DNA of 64,000 bases, from the NCBI GenBank assembly GCA_014905825.1, contig JACGCN010000022.1, positions 186,001 to 250,000 of the forward strand, read 5' to 3'. The position numbers were made by a program, and so were the translations under genes. Positions 48,326 to 60,066 of the stretch are shown here, in pieces. Below the pieces are notes generated by a model that was given only the letters and a program-made list of their open reading frames with translations, was not told the DNA's origin and searched no databases. The stretch is from Lyophyllum atratum. Its lineage: Eukaryota > Basidiomycota > Agaricomycetes > Agaricales > Lyophyllaceae. Position 1 is the stretch's first letter. Each line of letters opens with the position of its first letter.

Positions 48326-50115
48326 ATGGAGGTAAGATATTTAGCTAAGGCCTTTCGCAATACTGAGTTACACGAAGCCAGACGCGCGATGTAGGGAACG
48401 CGTCCGCGTTTAGCAGTATCACTGTCCGTGAGGCAGCTTATGCTCGAATTCAAGAGGGCATTGCAGCTTCCGAGGCAGTCACCACATCTTGGAAGCGCCG
48501 CCATAACGAGCTGAGCGTCATCTTTCGCCTTCCTCCAGAAATCCTCGCGACTGTCTTCAGGTGTACCATCGAACCGTCCGAGTTGGAGTACAGGCTACGT
48601 TGGTTCCGTGTGTCTCATGTATGTTCCCATTGGCGTCGCGTCGCATTGGAGTGCCCGAGTCTTTGGAGCGATATACCATTCAGTTGTCCTAGGTGGGCGG
48701 AGGAGATGTTGGCGCGTTCCAAAATGGCCCCTTTGACCATCAAGGCGATGTTTGGGGAATACCGCACACTACGTAGTAGTGCAGCGGTTCGTGAAGCAAC
48801 GTTCAAAACCGCCTTGTCACAGCTATCGCGAATCAGACACCTTTCGCTGAATCAATCTAATGGCGATATACGCGCTTTCAGGGAGCTTGCAAGGTCCCTT
48901 GATTCTTCCGCACTGCTCCTGGAAACCTTCGACATCCATTTCACCTCCATCAGCGACGAGAACAGGCTGCCACAGGGTCTGTTTTCGGGGGATTCACCGC
49001 GACTGGTTCGCCTAGGCATCGCGGGCTGTGGGTTGAACTGGGGAGCCCCCATCTTCGCGAACTTGGTATCACTCAAGGTCACCAACATTCCCAAAGCAAG
49101 CAGGCCGCCTGTGGATCAGGTTATCTCCGCCCTTTCACACATGTCCCGCCTTGAAAAGCTCGAATTGGATTCCGACTTTGCCTCGGCCAGTGGGGAGCTC
49201 ATCTCTCCCGCGAAAACCGCCAACCTTCCGCGACTCGTCCACCTCAGTGTGACGTCTCTCCTAGTCAGCTGCGTTTCTTTGATGGAGCATATCACCTACC
49301 CCAGCGGGGCTCGCGTCACCGTCACGTGTAGGCTCAGCGACGGGTCTCAGCATGTCCCTGCAACCAGCTTCTCCTTGGTCCGGCAGTTGGCCGATACACT
49401 CGGGAGGAGAATAGAGGGACCAATTCGTTATCTATCATTTGACTGGCAAAAAATCCGGGCCTGGACGTCATCTGGGAGTGCCCCATCGATCCCACACTTT
49501 GAAACACCCCAACTCGACTTGACCTTCATGCCCCATCAAAGGGTCCCTTTCGTAACAGAGATCGCAACGCATGCCCTCCCACCCCTTTCCTTGCAGTACG
49601 TTGAATCCCTGAAGATCGACGACCTGTTTCTTTCCAAGACAGCCTGGGTGGACCACTTCGGTAGTCTCAGTCAGCTCACGTATCTTGAGGTGGGACCAGA
49701 CGATTCTCAGTTTCTCCGCGCCCTTTCCATCGGCACATCTGCCGCTCTTGAGCCATGTGATCAGGCTGGTGATGTCCAATTCAAAGCGCTTAAGAGCCTT
49801 ACCATCAGTGGCTGGATGCTCGACGACCTAACCCCCGTTATCCCTGGAAGTGCTGCGAAGACCGTCAGTAGGAGCCTAGCTGACTGTCTGAAGGCGAGGC
49901 GGGAGCGAGGAACAGCACTTTCAGACTTATTCCTGGATGGCTGTCGTCATGTCACCGAGGAAGATGTGGAAATGTTGAGGGAGATCGTTCCGGAGGTTGA
50001 ATGGGATGGGGCGGAAAATTTCACAGAGTCTGAATCGGAAGAGGACGGGGATTTTACAGATTCGGAGCAAGAAGAGTCGGATTATTACTTTCCGCCGGGA
50101 TTTTTTGGCTTCTAG
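48326..50115 (+). CDS. F-box protein, tandem paralog 3
   Basis: ATG 48326 with first exon ME, a 50-bp intron (48332-48381), then TRDVGNASAFSSITVREAAY and one open frame to 50115, about 580 residues. F-box: LSVIFRLPPEILATVFRCT and FRVSHVCSHWRRVALECPSLW. It is nearest to paralog 2 and shares the EMLARSKMAPLTIKAMF and DSDFASASGEL segments. The acidic tail (ESEEDGDFTDSEQEESDYY) ends with FPPGFFGF. Its 5' flank derives partly from the 3' end of the neighbouring F-box/WD40 gene, unlike paralogs 1 and 2. Function as an SCF adaptor is inferred from the F-box only. Confidence 0.85.
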
Positions 50116-50215
50116 TCAATTTTGGCTCTACTTGTCACAAGTCGGTTTCTCATCGCGTGTGCTTGACGCATATGAAGAGATCCATTAGCAAAAGTAATAT
50201 ATTGTATCTGTTGTA

Positions 50216-50305
50216 CAAACTGAGGTTCCATCCGAATTATCCAAGTAGCAGCCGAAAGTGTACGACCTCCCCGTTCATCCGAATTATCCACGAAACAGCC
50301 CAAAC
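50216..50305. repeat. Direct repeat of a ~45-bp unit
   Basis: CATCCGAATTATCCA followed by AGCAGCC-type sequence occurs at 50229 and 50276, with a third copy at about 47993-48030. These copies mark the ends of the segment duplicated on both sides of F-box paralog 3. Confidence 0.6.
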
Positions 50306-50318
50306 TGTACGACGAGCT

Positions 50319-53300
50319 CTAGACCTCCTCGTCCGTCGATTCTTCCTCATCCTCCTCAACCAGTACCTCATTTCCAACCGGCACCACCTCCCTTTCCTTC
50401 CTATACTCATCTCCCACAAAGTTCATCACACTGTCCATAACGTCACAACAATCAGCTCCGACCCCCAACCAAAAAATCAGAACAAGAAACGCACTAGATA
50501 GTCCCATCCGCACACCCAACCACCACCTCCTCATGGCTCAGCTGCATCGACATCGGGTTCTTCTCCGGTGTCGCCAGCCCCGCAAACTTCGGAGGCACCT
50601 GCCCCAGCAGGCCTTTAACCCCCACCCCCGAGTCCACAGCAGCAAGTGCAGCCCAAGCGCCCGACAGGGGTGTTACATCCGTGTCGATGTCGACCGGAGG
50701 TGGCGACGGGTCACGTAGGACATTGGCGTCTTCGTCGTCGTCCTCTCCCTCCATGCCAGGTACACGAGGCGTGTCCTTATCCTGATGAGTCGTCATGAAG
50801 ATCTAACACCCAACAAACAACACCCGCATCAGGGACCCAACATCAAGACGGAAGAGCAAGTAGCCAAAAAAAAAGACTGACCCGACGATCCGCACCAGCC
50901 CTAGAGCTAAACCTCGTCGCAGTGACCACCCTCCTCTTCCTCGGATCCACCGCCCCAACCGCCACATCCGGCGTCTCCACCAACGCCACAATACGCGGCG
51001 GCGCCGTCAGGATCGCAGCCCTGCCAAACCTTACAGGGAACAGCGGCGCCAGAGGCGTCCCGACACGGGGGGAGGGGCTGATCGGTGTGGTCGGTGTGCG
51101 CGGGGTACCGCTGACGCTGAGGCGGCCCTTGGAGCCGGGTGTAGGGGCGATGAGGGAAGGCCTCCGCGCGGGGGTGGAGATGGCGGAGGCGGAGGAGGTG
51201 GAGCGCGCGAGGGAGGAGATGGTGCGCGAGCGGGGCTGTGCGGAGATGGAGACGGGGGAGTGCGTTGTCAGCGCTGGTGAGACGATGGGGGCAGCGGCAG
51301 GTTTCTCGTCATCGCCTTCTTGCCATTGGAGATGCAGAATCACAGACTTGGTGGCACACTGTAGATGGTCAAGGTCAGTCGATACAAGTCGCAATTTGGA
51401 GAGGAGCTGCTTACTGTCATCTGAGTACCCTTCGCCGCGAACCATCTAACATCGTCATCAGAAAACGAACAAAGAAAAACCCGAAAAACCACTCACTGAA
51501 GCATATTATTCGGCGCCGACCCCACATTATACAGCCTCGAACTCAACGCCGCATCCCCCGCACCCAGCTCATTCAGCTTAAACTGCGAAATCATCTCCCT
51601 CCTCTCTATACCCCCAATCCCATCAGCCCCTTATACACTCAATCGCAAAAAAGAGCAGCAGCACTCACTGATCGAAAACACCCTCACAATCCCATCAATC
51701 GTCACCCCCACCACCCTCTCGCCCTCATCACTGTTCCCACCGGCGATGAGCTGCACGCCAATGTTGATTGTTGTCTGCTGTCCGAACCGCACGATCTTCG
51801 TCCCGGCGCGCCAGTCCCAGCACACGAGGGCCTTGTCGGCGCCTGCGGACACGAGGTTCTTGGATGAGAGCGCAACGGCGCGGATGCCGTTGAGGTGCCC
51901 GGCGAGTTGTTGGAGGGGCGTGAAAGTCAGCGAGGAGAATAGGTGGACGCGTCTGCGGTATACATCAGTCTCAAGACTTTACATCGTAACTTGATCCACG
52001 CACCCAACGTCATGGAAGCCTACCACGAACACTTCTACGTAACATCAGCGGTTAGTACCATCTCAGAAATAGAAAACAACAAGTAACACACCTTCCTCCG
52101 CCAAAAAATCAACACAGCTCACAGGCTTCTTAACCTGCAAACACTTCTTCATCTCCCCCGTCTCGATATCCCAGAACCTAATCGTCTCATCATAGCTCCC
52201 GCTAATAAGACGCTTACCCCTCAACAACAGCGTCGTGCAAAAGTTGGTGTGCCCGTGCAGGAAGCGGAGTTTCTGGGGGAGGGCGTTGCGGAAGTTCGAC
52301 TCGCGGTGGTGGAGCGAGCGGTACAAAGGCTCCCTATGTCCAGATTCAGCAACAAGTAACTAGGCTTGATAGAGTGGGGGCGGGACGTACCAGCCTTCGG
52401 GCTTGAGAGGGGGCTTGACGGGTGTGGGGTCCGTCGCGGTGAGGCGGAGGCAGTGATACCGCCAGAGAGCGGGGTGTTGCACCATTGCACGCCAATGCTG
52501 TGACACCTGTGCACCATGAAATATGAGCCGCATTGTCAAGCGCTGTTAAAAGAACGCATAACATACTCCGCGGACGCCGACGAGCTCTTTGACTGATAAT
52601 TCCTTTAGAACACGGAACGCAAGGTCGGGCGCGAGGCGGCCGACGATGTCGAAAGTGGATCGAGCGTATTTCTCGAGGAGCAGGACCTGCAGCCGGATGT
52701 CCCCCGGGAGGCACGCTATCCAAGAAACACCATCGTCAGTTCAGCAACAGAAAACCAGAGAACAGCATACAATCCAGGATGATGGCGATTCTAAAAGTCA
52801 TGTCAGAACTCAATATCACGAACACAACCAAGAGGCTTACAGACGCATACGGCCTTCGCGCCCCAAGCCCCTCAAAGCCTTCCTTACATCCCGTTCACTA
52901 AAGTCATTGCCCTTCCCCTTCAACGCCTTAACCAACTGCTTCCCATACCCCTCCTCATCCCCATCGTCCGAATAATCATCGTCGTCCCTGTACCCCGCCC
53001 AATACCCCTTCCTCCGCTTTCCACCACACACGCACCGCTCGTCGTCCCCGGCACCCAATGCATGACGAGCATGGGGGAAGTAGGAGGGGGAGGAAGAGGC
53101 GTTCTCCCGGAGGACGCGCACCTCCGCCTGGAGGGCGTGCAGCTGGGCTGCTGCGGATGCTTGCGCTCGCTCGAGCAGCCGTTTGTAGTGTAGCATTTTC
53201 CGGGCGTGCAGCGCTTGCACCCGCGCGAGGGCTGTTGCCATCTACACCACATGTCAGCGATGCATAAAGGACTGCAGGGCAACGGACCACGTACATCCTC

Positions 53301-54203
53301 ATCAACGTCTCCGTCATCGACGTCAGTGAGCAGCTCCATCGTCATGTCGTCCGTCTCCCCGCCCCACGACGAGAACGCCTGAATAGCACTCGATCCATTC
53401 ATCATGCTCATGGCGGTGCTCTCGGCCAGGAGACTCGGGTTCTCATGCAGCACGCCCTGCTGCGACCACGGCACGTCGGGCAACGACTGCTTCGAGGGCG
53501 AAGATTGGGGTGAGGGCCGTTTGTTGGACATCTTCGAAGGCGTGCTGTTGAGCCCACTGCTCGGACTGGCGCCTAGGTGCATGCGTGGCGGAGTGCTCTG
53601 GGGCGTGGTGGAATGCTGGAGCTTGACTTTTCCTTTGGGACTCGGCGAGGTCAGGTTGATCGTAGGGGACCCCGTAGAGAGGAGGGCGGGAGACTTGGCT
53701 GGGGTGGTGTTGCTCCGTCGGGGTGGGGTCATCGAGGTGATACGAGCGCGCACAGGTGGGACGTCTGGCCTTGCAATCGCACCCGTGGTGTTGGAGGATA
53801 GGTACATGGACGTGGATCGCGCTGTGCGGGCGGAACCTGCCACGGAGGCTGTGACTGAGCTACGTGGCTTTGCGCCAGCAGTGCGGCCGGGTGGTGAAGG
53901 GGTGCTGGGCCCGTTCGACCGGGCGTTAGGCGAGGAGTTGTCTGCCCGGGGAAATGTCTGGGGAGGCGCGGAAATGCGACGAGAGGCTAGAGATGGAATC
54001 GATGACGATAGCCGCTTAGCTGCACTGGAAGGCAGAGGCATTGGAGTCGCATTGGGCGACCGTGAGGGCGTCGCATTCGATGGTGCTCGCGATCTAGAGC
54101 CAACTGTCGAACTGGCCGTAGAAAGCGAGTTTGAACGCGACGTGGTCCGCGAAAAGCGCGTAGAGGTTTCTGACGGCGCGTTAGAAGACGCCTTTGGCGG
54201 CAT
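50319..54203 (-). CDS. F-box/WD40-repeat protein
   Basis: This is a predicted SCF substrate receptor with a WD40 propeller. ATG 54203 ([17 protein letters not shown]) opens a ~280-residue Ser/Pro/Thr-rich disordered region. Next come a helical stretch ([21 protein letters not shown], about 53170-53230) and a Lys/Asp region. Further exons give [15 protein letters not shown] and an F-box, [21 protein letters not shown] then [21 protein letters not shown]40 repeats include [55 protein letters not shown] and [10 protein letters not shown] Ser/Pro insertion (about 51050-51330) interrupts the propeller. The last intron splits TA|T to give [19 protein letters not shown] and an acidic tail ending at TAG 50319. 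The domain order recalls FBXW/Pop1-type proteins, but the long N-terminus and inserts are its own. Confidence 0.82.
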
Positions 54204-54743
54204 GGCTTCCACAGGTCTCCTTTGAACGAAACTACGCGTTAGATACTGTCTGTTGCGAGGTTAGACATGTCTTTCAGTGGCTATGGTAGTGGTTTATGAA
54301 TTGTCCCTACTTTTACGGCCGTTGTCGGTCGTTATCATCCAGAGTAGCCTTTCCCGCTGATCCACGTGTTCCTTGGAGTCCGCAGATAGGTGAACAGGAA
54401 CTGCACGCGTATAATGAATCTACGGTTATATCGCTGAGAGAAAGAAAGGAAAGAGGGGAGAATGAGGGGAGACAGAGAGAGCTGGAAACGGTGAAAACGT
54501 GGACTTGGTTGCAACTTCGTTGCCTTTGTGTTCGGATGTTTGCCTGCGGCCTTTCCGTAGTGTCTCTCATCTGTGGCGCGGAAGTATTCTTGATACAACA
54601 TGCATTCATAGTCAGTCCCATACTACGATTCCCAACCACTAGCTGTACCCACAACTTCCAAATTACACCTCCTGGTATACTGGAAGCCATCAGTATAATA
54701 TACTCCTCCTCCTCCTCCACCAGTTGTTTTGTTCTGAACCGCC
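54204..54743. promoter_or_regulatory. Divergent promoter with polypurine tract
   Basis: This lies between head-to-head starts. It contains an almost pure A/G run at 54436-54481 and a CTC repeat at 54701-54716 just before ATG 54744. No TATA box was seen. Confidence 0.45.
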
Positions 54744-55253
54744 ATGGCCGCGCACATCAACAACCCCGACTCTCCGTGGTATCGCCCCCCTCCAAACGTC
54801 TCTAAAGGTACACCTCGCCTCAGAGGCAAGATCAACGCCGGTCTTATCGTTTCCAATGAAGAAGGGCGCCGGTGGTTCAAGCAGAAGTACGGAATTGAAC
54901 TCGCTGATCACCACCGGGACGACCTGAACATTCCACTACGTCTCCGCGACATCCTTCTTGATAATGGAATGGCTTTGGATTGCCTTTTCGCTCCACGGCG
55001 ATCAGACCCCTTTGTGAGCGACTTTTCAGTCGTCACCCAGTGCCTTTCTGGTCGCTGGAGGAACGATGGCCCCGACAATTACGAGGAAGTCTTGATGGAA
55101 GACGTGAAGCCCATAGAGACTGAGCACGAGAAGCGGACGGAGGAGTGGCTGGAGAAGGAGCTTGGTAAGTGGCAGTCTCTCAGCACGTTTGGTTTGGTCC
55201 AAAACTCGCCTATAGGCATCAAGACGTCTGGATTCAAGGGCTATTTTAAATAA
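54744..55253 (+). CDS. Small conserved-looking protein, unrecognised
   Basis: ATG 54744 in a good context (GCCATGG) gives MAAHINNPDSPWYRPPPN. The body contains EEGRRWFKQKYGIEL, LRLRDILLDNGMALDCL and VTQCLSGRWRNDGPDNYEE. A 51-bp intron (55165-55215, GTAAGT...TATAG) joins WLEKELG to IKTSGFKGYFK and the stop at 55251-55253. Reading through the intron would also stay open, so both forms are possible; the spliced form is preferred for its strong signals. About 150 residues, hydrophilic, with no domain I can name. Confidence 0.65.
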   Translation: MAAHINNPDSPWYRPPPNVSKGTPRLRGKINAGLIVSNEEGRRWFKQKYGIELADHHRDDLNIPLRLRDILLDNGMALDCLFAPRRSDPFVSDFSVVTQCLSGRWRNDGPDNYEEVLMEDVKPIETEHEKRTEEWLEKELGKWQSLSTFGLVQNSPIGIKTSGFKGYFK

Positions 55254-55694
55254 GCACAGGTGCTATTCCCAGTGTTTACAAACTTCGAAGAAAATCAACT
55301 GAAATTGGGATATTAGCCAGTTCTCGTCGATTCACGGAGGTAGATACCATCATCAGGGTTTCGACATTATAATTCTATTGTAACCCACAGACCCCATAAC
55401 ACTAAACCACGAGGCAGCTTCGAGAAGCAAAATTTGGCAGTTGTGACTCTATGATTCGAACCAGTGGGGTGCTTATTCAGGTGGCGAGCTGAGTGTACAT
55501 CTGTGGCCAATTCCTTCAATCTACATACCTCGCTGACATGGACGCATCTGTACACTGACATTTCATTACATACATAAGGTGCGTCTACTATTCCGCTAAA
55601 TCTGCTACCAACGTCCTATCCCCAGATCTACCATACGTCGAATCGTCTATCGTCAGCAGTTACCTTACTGCACGGCAGCTACCCCTATACTCTA
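55254..55694. other. Convergent 3' flanks, nothing else seen
   Basis: No coding feature. A GATTCGAACC string at 55452 looks T-loop-like but has no tRNA around it. Confidence 0.5.
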
Positions 55695-56836
55695 CTATGT
55701 CTGGCCAGCCGGGGCCAAACTATCCGTCATAGGCTGATGACCCATTTTCCGCCCCAGCCCAACATAGTCGTACACCGTTTCACGAAGCGGGGAATAGGCC
55801 GTAATAGTGCCGGATAATAATACATGTTTCGACGATGGTGATTCTGTGAGATCGAGCCGGAGGGACCGAAACGCCTTTGAGAATGGCTGGCGACGGTAGG
55901 ATAGCCGGAGTCTATAGGGTCTGAAACGACCGGGTGGAGGGCACGACAATTCGGAAGAAATACTGGGCCGAGGTGTGATGGGCAAAGTTGTCGATGCACC
56001 GGGTACGATGCTGAATTCGACGACGGGCGGTGTTTGACCAGGGTGTTTCTGGCCCATGCTAGCTCGTTTGACAAAGCCCCTAAGGCATCCCCGGAACCAC
56101 ATAACGTGGAGCGGGAAGATGCCAGCAAGAAGCGTGGCGGGGACGAACGAACCGCCGGTGGTATGCATGCGGTTGTTCAGCGGGAGATACGATACAGCGA
56201 GGATAACATGGAGAGTGATCCTCGTCATGAAAAAAGAGACGGCGAAAAGAATGTTGCTTCTAAGGCGTGGATAGAGAATCGTGATCCCGAGTACGAATGT
56301 AGGGATCTAGTCGACCAGACCATGTAAGTGTCACCCAGCCTGGATTCGTGATGAAAATGAGGCATACCTCCATAGATCCGCATAAACAGAATATGTGCGT
56401 CCATGACCGCCGGATGGCGAGCTCGACGATGAGAATGTAGAGCGAGTGGTGAATCCACCCTTCGAGGAACGAGATGCGCGATCGATAATATAACGTCCCG
56501 ATCGTCAAATCACTGCAGAACATCAGCAAGGACGCCGCCTCACGCAATAACCACATACGCCGCAAGGTACGCCTGAAAGAAGCGATTTGCCACAATCGCG
56601 AAAGCCGGGAGGGTGCGTACGTGCGTCACCCTCCCCTCATTCGACAAATAATCCCACAAGAACGGGAGGCTCGCGAGGCTCATCCCCGCACTCGCGAGCG
56701 TCGTAAGGATCCATGAGGTCTGTTTCGTGCTCGGGAAGAACGGCGCCAGGAGATGAAAAGAGAGCACTAGACCTAGGAAAGAGAGAGAAAATGCGGGGGG
56801 GACGGCGTACAGCACCGTGTCGAGGGCGGCGAACAT
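55695..56836 (-). CDS. TLC-domain membrane protein
   Basis: This is a multi-pass ER-type membrane protein with a TRAM/LAG1/CLN8 domain. ATG 56836 gives MFAALDTVLYAVPPAF and TM1. TM2 is TSWILTTLASAGMSLASLPFLW. An intron ending CTGCAG (about 56577-56520) joins FFQA to DLTIGTLYYRSRISF, followed by the typical GWIHHSLYILIVELAIR with the TLC double histidine. A further intron leads to LRSNILFAVSFFMTRI and more TM helices (HVILAVSYLPLNN, VPATLLAGIFPLHVMWF). The Arg-rich C-terminal tail is cytosolic in character and ends at 55695. The protein is probably a lipid-related TLC protein of the TMEM56/FAM57 kind rather than a ceramide synthase, because no homeobox part or Lag1p motif is visible. Confidence 0.75.
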
Positions 56837-59800
56837 GATCCTGGCCGAGTCCGAGGCCACTGGCGTGGGGGTGGGTGGGGAGGTAGTCTTCCTACAAAGT
56901 CTGCAATATCATTTGGGGAACATAAAAGGGCATCCATTGATGATTGAAAAGCCGATAGATATGATATCGCACGTGTGAGGCGGAGGGCGAGATATTCGGA
57001 GTCCGTCTTCAGGGGGGAAAGTAGATATATCAGTTTTTGTGGTCGCTTGGCGCGTGGATGCATTTGAAGCCTGAAGGCTCCTTGTGATCTCCCAGGGCCT
57101 AGCCATATTCACAGTTACTTATGACACGTTCGGATTTACGGATGGCGCATGTGAGCAATTGACGGTGTAGTTGACCGTGCACAGACAACTGCAACGTTTT
57201 GTGAGCGAACGTGCGAAACTAGAAAGTATTCTATGAAGTGAACAAGGAAGTCGGGCCGCGGCCGTAGATGCCCATAATTCCTGATAATACTCGCCCCGGG
57301 GTGTGAAGGCATGTTTGATGTTCTGCAGATAGCCCCAGATCTGTTCTAGTCCTCGAGTGATGACCAGTCGAGAATCGGATTGCTCATTCTGGTTCAATCT
57401 TGTAGGCTCTGGGTGTTTCCTTATTCCCCGATATCTTCCAATATCGACAGTCTTGCGCCGAACATGGTCATCTGGATAGATCACTCTGGAGGACCCGCTC
57501 ACCTTAGAAGAAGGGGTCTGCAGTGAGGCTATCGGATGTCAATCGGAGCCCGTGCTAGCACTCTAGCCTGTGCACATGTGAGGGTTCACCTCTTGTATTC
57601 TTTCTCGAGCTCTTCCCCTGCATGAGCTATTGGTGTGATCGTGAGTGCTTGCAAGTCGACCACCATGGTCAAGCGGAGGCCGCGCAAACCAAGAGTCGTC
57701 GGAGTTTGTTATAAACGCGCGGTCACATGATTGCGACACCTTCGCCACGTTCCGACGCGATCTCGGGTTCTCCTCAGATTCTTCGAATGCATCCTCGCGT
57801 TTCGTCAGAGTAAGAAACACATACAAGCTTTTAAGAGAACAACTCCTTACATATTCTAGGCTGGATACACATACGTGTAACCCCGAAGTGCAAAATCATA
57901 TATCGAGAAGCGCATTGGAATTCTGACCAGCGTCAAAGCGGAGCAAACAATGGTACTTGTATATAACCTTGCCAGCCGCTCCTATCGTTCTCTCTTCACT
58001 ACCACCACGACACCCCCTTTCCGCTCTCCGCTTTCCCTCGTTTCTTCGGCCATCCCCTCTCTATATTCATCACCTCATCCATAATTCTCTCCGCGACTTC
58101 CTACAACGGCTCACTGGTATCAAACATTAGCCAGCATCCAATCTCGTCGCCGCCTTTGGCGATGTCTTGGTGCGTCGTCAGCCACTCCGCCGTGTATCAT
58201 TCTTTCCGTCTGGGCGATTTCTCTGCGACGCTTCGACGTCCTCGACATTGCCGCCACATCGCCCTGTTAGATTTCTCTCCACTTCCCCGCCATTACCGAT
58301 ACTGAGACCGTCTCGCTACCCGCCCTGTCCGCCTTTGAGGACTCGGATGTCCATGAGTATGAGCTTGCTAAGGGCTATTGAGTTCGAAGGCCACGGTTCA
58401 GCTGAGTCTCCTTTATCGCCGTAGGTTCCCCGCCACCTATCCATGTCGCCATTTATGTTCGTTTGCTTCCTCGTGCGCTTTGATTCCCATGTTGTTTGCC
58501 CTGCCATGTACTTGATCTGTTGTCTTCCCCCCGCTGTCGGTTTAGCCGTGTTGTGCCCGTTTCTTCACATTGCTGGACCTCTCACTGTTCTCTGTGCTCG
58601 GCATCGGCCCCTTCGCACTTACTCATTGTCTAGTACGCAGTGTCGTATCTCCTATGTCGCGTCTTCCCTTGTTCGCCGAGTGGCGGGAGTGATGTGCTCC
58701 TAGCCACGCCCAGGTCGTTTGTTTTGTTGGCCTTGCGTCATGTGTCGCCCCCGTCTTCATGTTGGTTGCCCATGATGTTGTTCAAGTCTCCATAGGATCG
58801 AGACACGAGCCATCCTCGCCAACGCGACTTCGGCGATCTTGGACTTCATCGACTTTACTGGGCTTGGGCGATCTCTGCGAGGGACTCTGAACGACGGGCC
58901 CTGGATCTGGCGCAGCGCTCCTCGCCAATGCGGCTTCCACAAGACCTTGATTATCACGCTTCGTGTCTTCTCTATTCAACTCTGAGCCCGCCACGGACAC
59001 CATGCCATGTTCTTTTGTATTTTCCAGCTATTGTTGGCTGCGTACATGTATCGCGATTCCTACGTTTGTTGTCCTGCGTTGGGTGTTACGTCCTTCGTTC
59101 GGCCATGTCGCCCCCCCCAGCGTTTCTTCCTTCGTCCAGGATCGTGTTCCTCTCCTGGTGTCTTGTCTCTCATTCGGTGGTGTGCCGCGGATTCCGGTTT
59201 GTATGTCCGGCTGTGGCTCTACGACACGACAGCGGATCAACAGCTGCCTTCATAACTTCGTCCTCTGTTTGTCCTTTATGTTCCGCCCATAGCTCTCGTC
59301 CCTTGTCCGGTGGTGTGGCCCATCTACCGACTGTGATTTCCTGGCTAGGGTGATGCGACGCGACTGTTCGTCAAGATTCCCCTTCAACACCTCTGCCTTT
59401 CCTGGAGACCGTCATCGGATACGCCCCAATGTAGAACCCATGTCGGCCATCCTCATCATGTCCATCACTGCACTGTCGGCAGCTTCTTGTATCCTGTTGG
59501 TTTCGTTTGTTGGCGGTTTGTGCCAGTGTCGCTTCTTGTGTTCCCGCGTCTCCCTAGTGCCTGTGGCATATTTGTGACTGTGGAAACGACGCAGCCCTCG
59601 CCAGTGCGGCTTCATCAACATTTGGACGAAGTTGGCGCAGCGCTCCTCGCCAATGCGGCTTCCGCAACATATTTGATTCGTTCGCGGATGGTCCGTGGTA
59701 AAAATGTTGGACCCGGCGCAGCGCTCCTCGCCAACGCGGCTTCTGCAACACACCGGTTTTTCCATAGTTCTTGTGACATATGGGACGACAATGAAGACCC

Positions 59801-60066
59801 TTCAAAAGAGCAGGAGAAAGAGGTATGTTCTTTGAAAGCTTAGCTTTGTTTTTGAAATGGTGCGGACGCGGAGATCCATTGAAGTAGAAAAATCCTTCTG
59901 GACGGGATCAGGATACTTCGGCCATCGTCGCTCAGCGGCATCACGGGAGATTAGTGTCTTGCACCTGTTGGTTGTCAGCCAAAGAGATTATCTTTGCTCT
60001 TGTGACGCGCAATACAAAGCGTACTACATGTCGCGTGGAGTTCATGGTAAGGTGCTTTTGTAGTGA
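56837..60066. other. 3.2-kb stretch without a supported gene
   Basis: A minus-strand frame at 57502-57119 (127 codons; VRRKTVDIGRYRGIRKHPEP, LVITRGLEQIWGYLQNIKHAF) is protein-like but unrecognised. 57960-59400 is pyrimidine-rich, with a TATAA-like string at 57961 and a CT-rich leader like a Pol II transcript, but has only short ORFs. Five copies of a ~30-bp repeat lie at 58806-59751. Confidence 0.45.
58806..59751 (-). repeat. Dispersed ~30-bp repeat, five copies
   Basis: The plus-strand core GGCGCAGCGCTCCTCGCCAA then TGCGGCTTC occurs at about 58909-58938, 59634-59662 and 59715-59743. Diverged copies lie at 58806-58831 and 59588-59612. Unit-flanking sequence differs between copies. On the minus strand each core reads EAALARSAA in one frame. 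Confidence 0.8.

Noticed and set aside
53404..54225. 273-codon plus-strand frame
   Set aside because: It is antisense to the Ser/Pro-rich N-terminal exon of the F-box/WD40 gene, and low-complexity GC-rich coding sequence often leaves the other strand open.
55440..55470. T-loop-like GATTCGAACC string suggesting a tRNA
   Set aside because: No pairing T-stem, anticodon arm or acceptor stem could be built on either strand.
58806..59751. Possible CRISPR-like array
   Set aside because: Copies are irregularly spaced (26 to about 650 bp apart), diverged, and the genome is eukaryotic.
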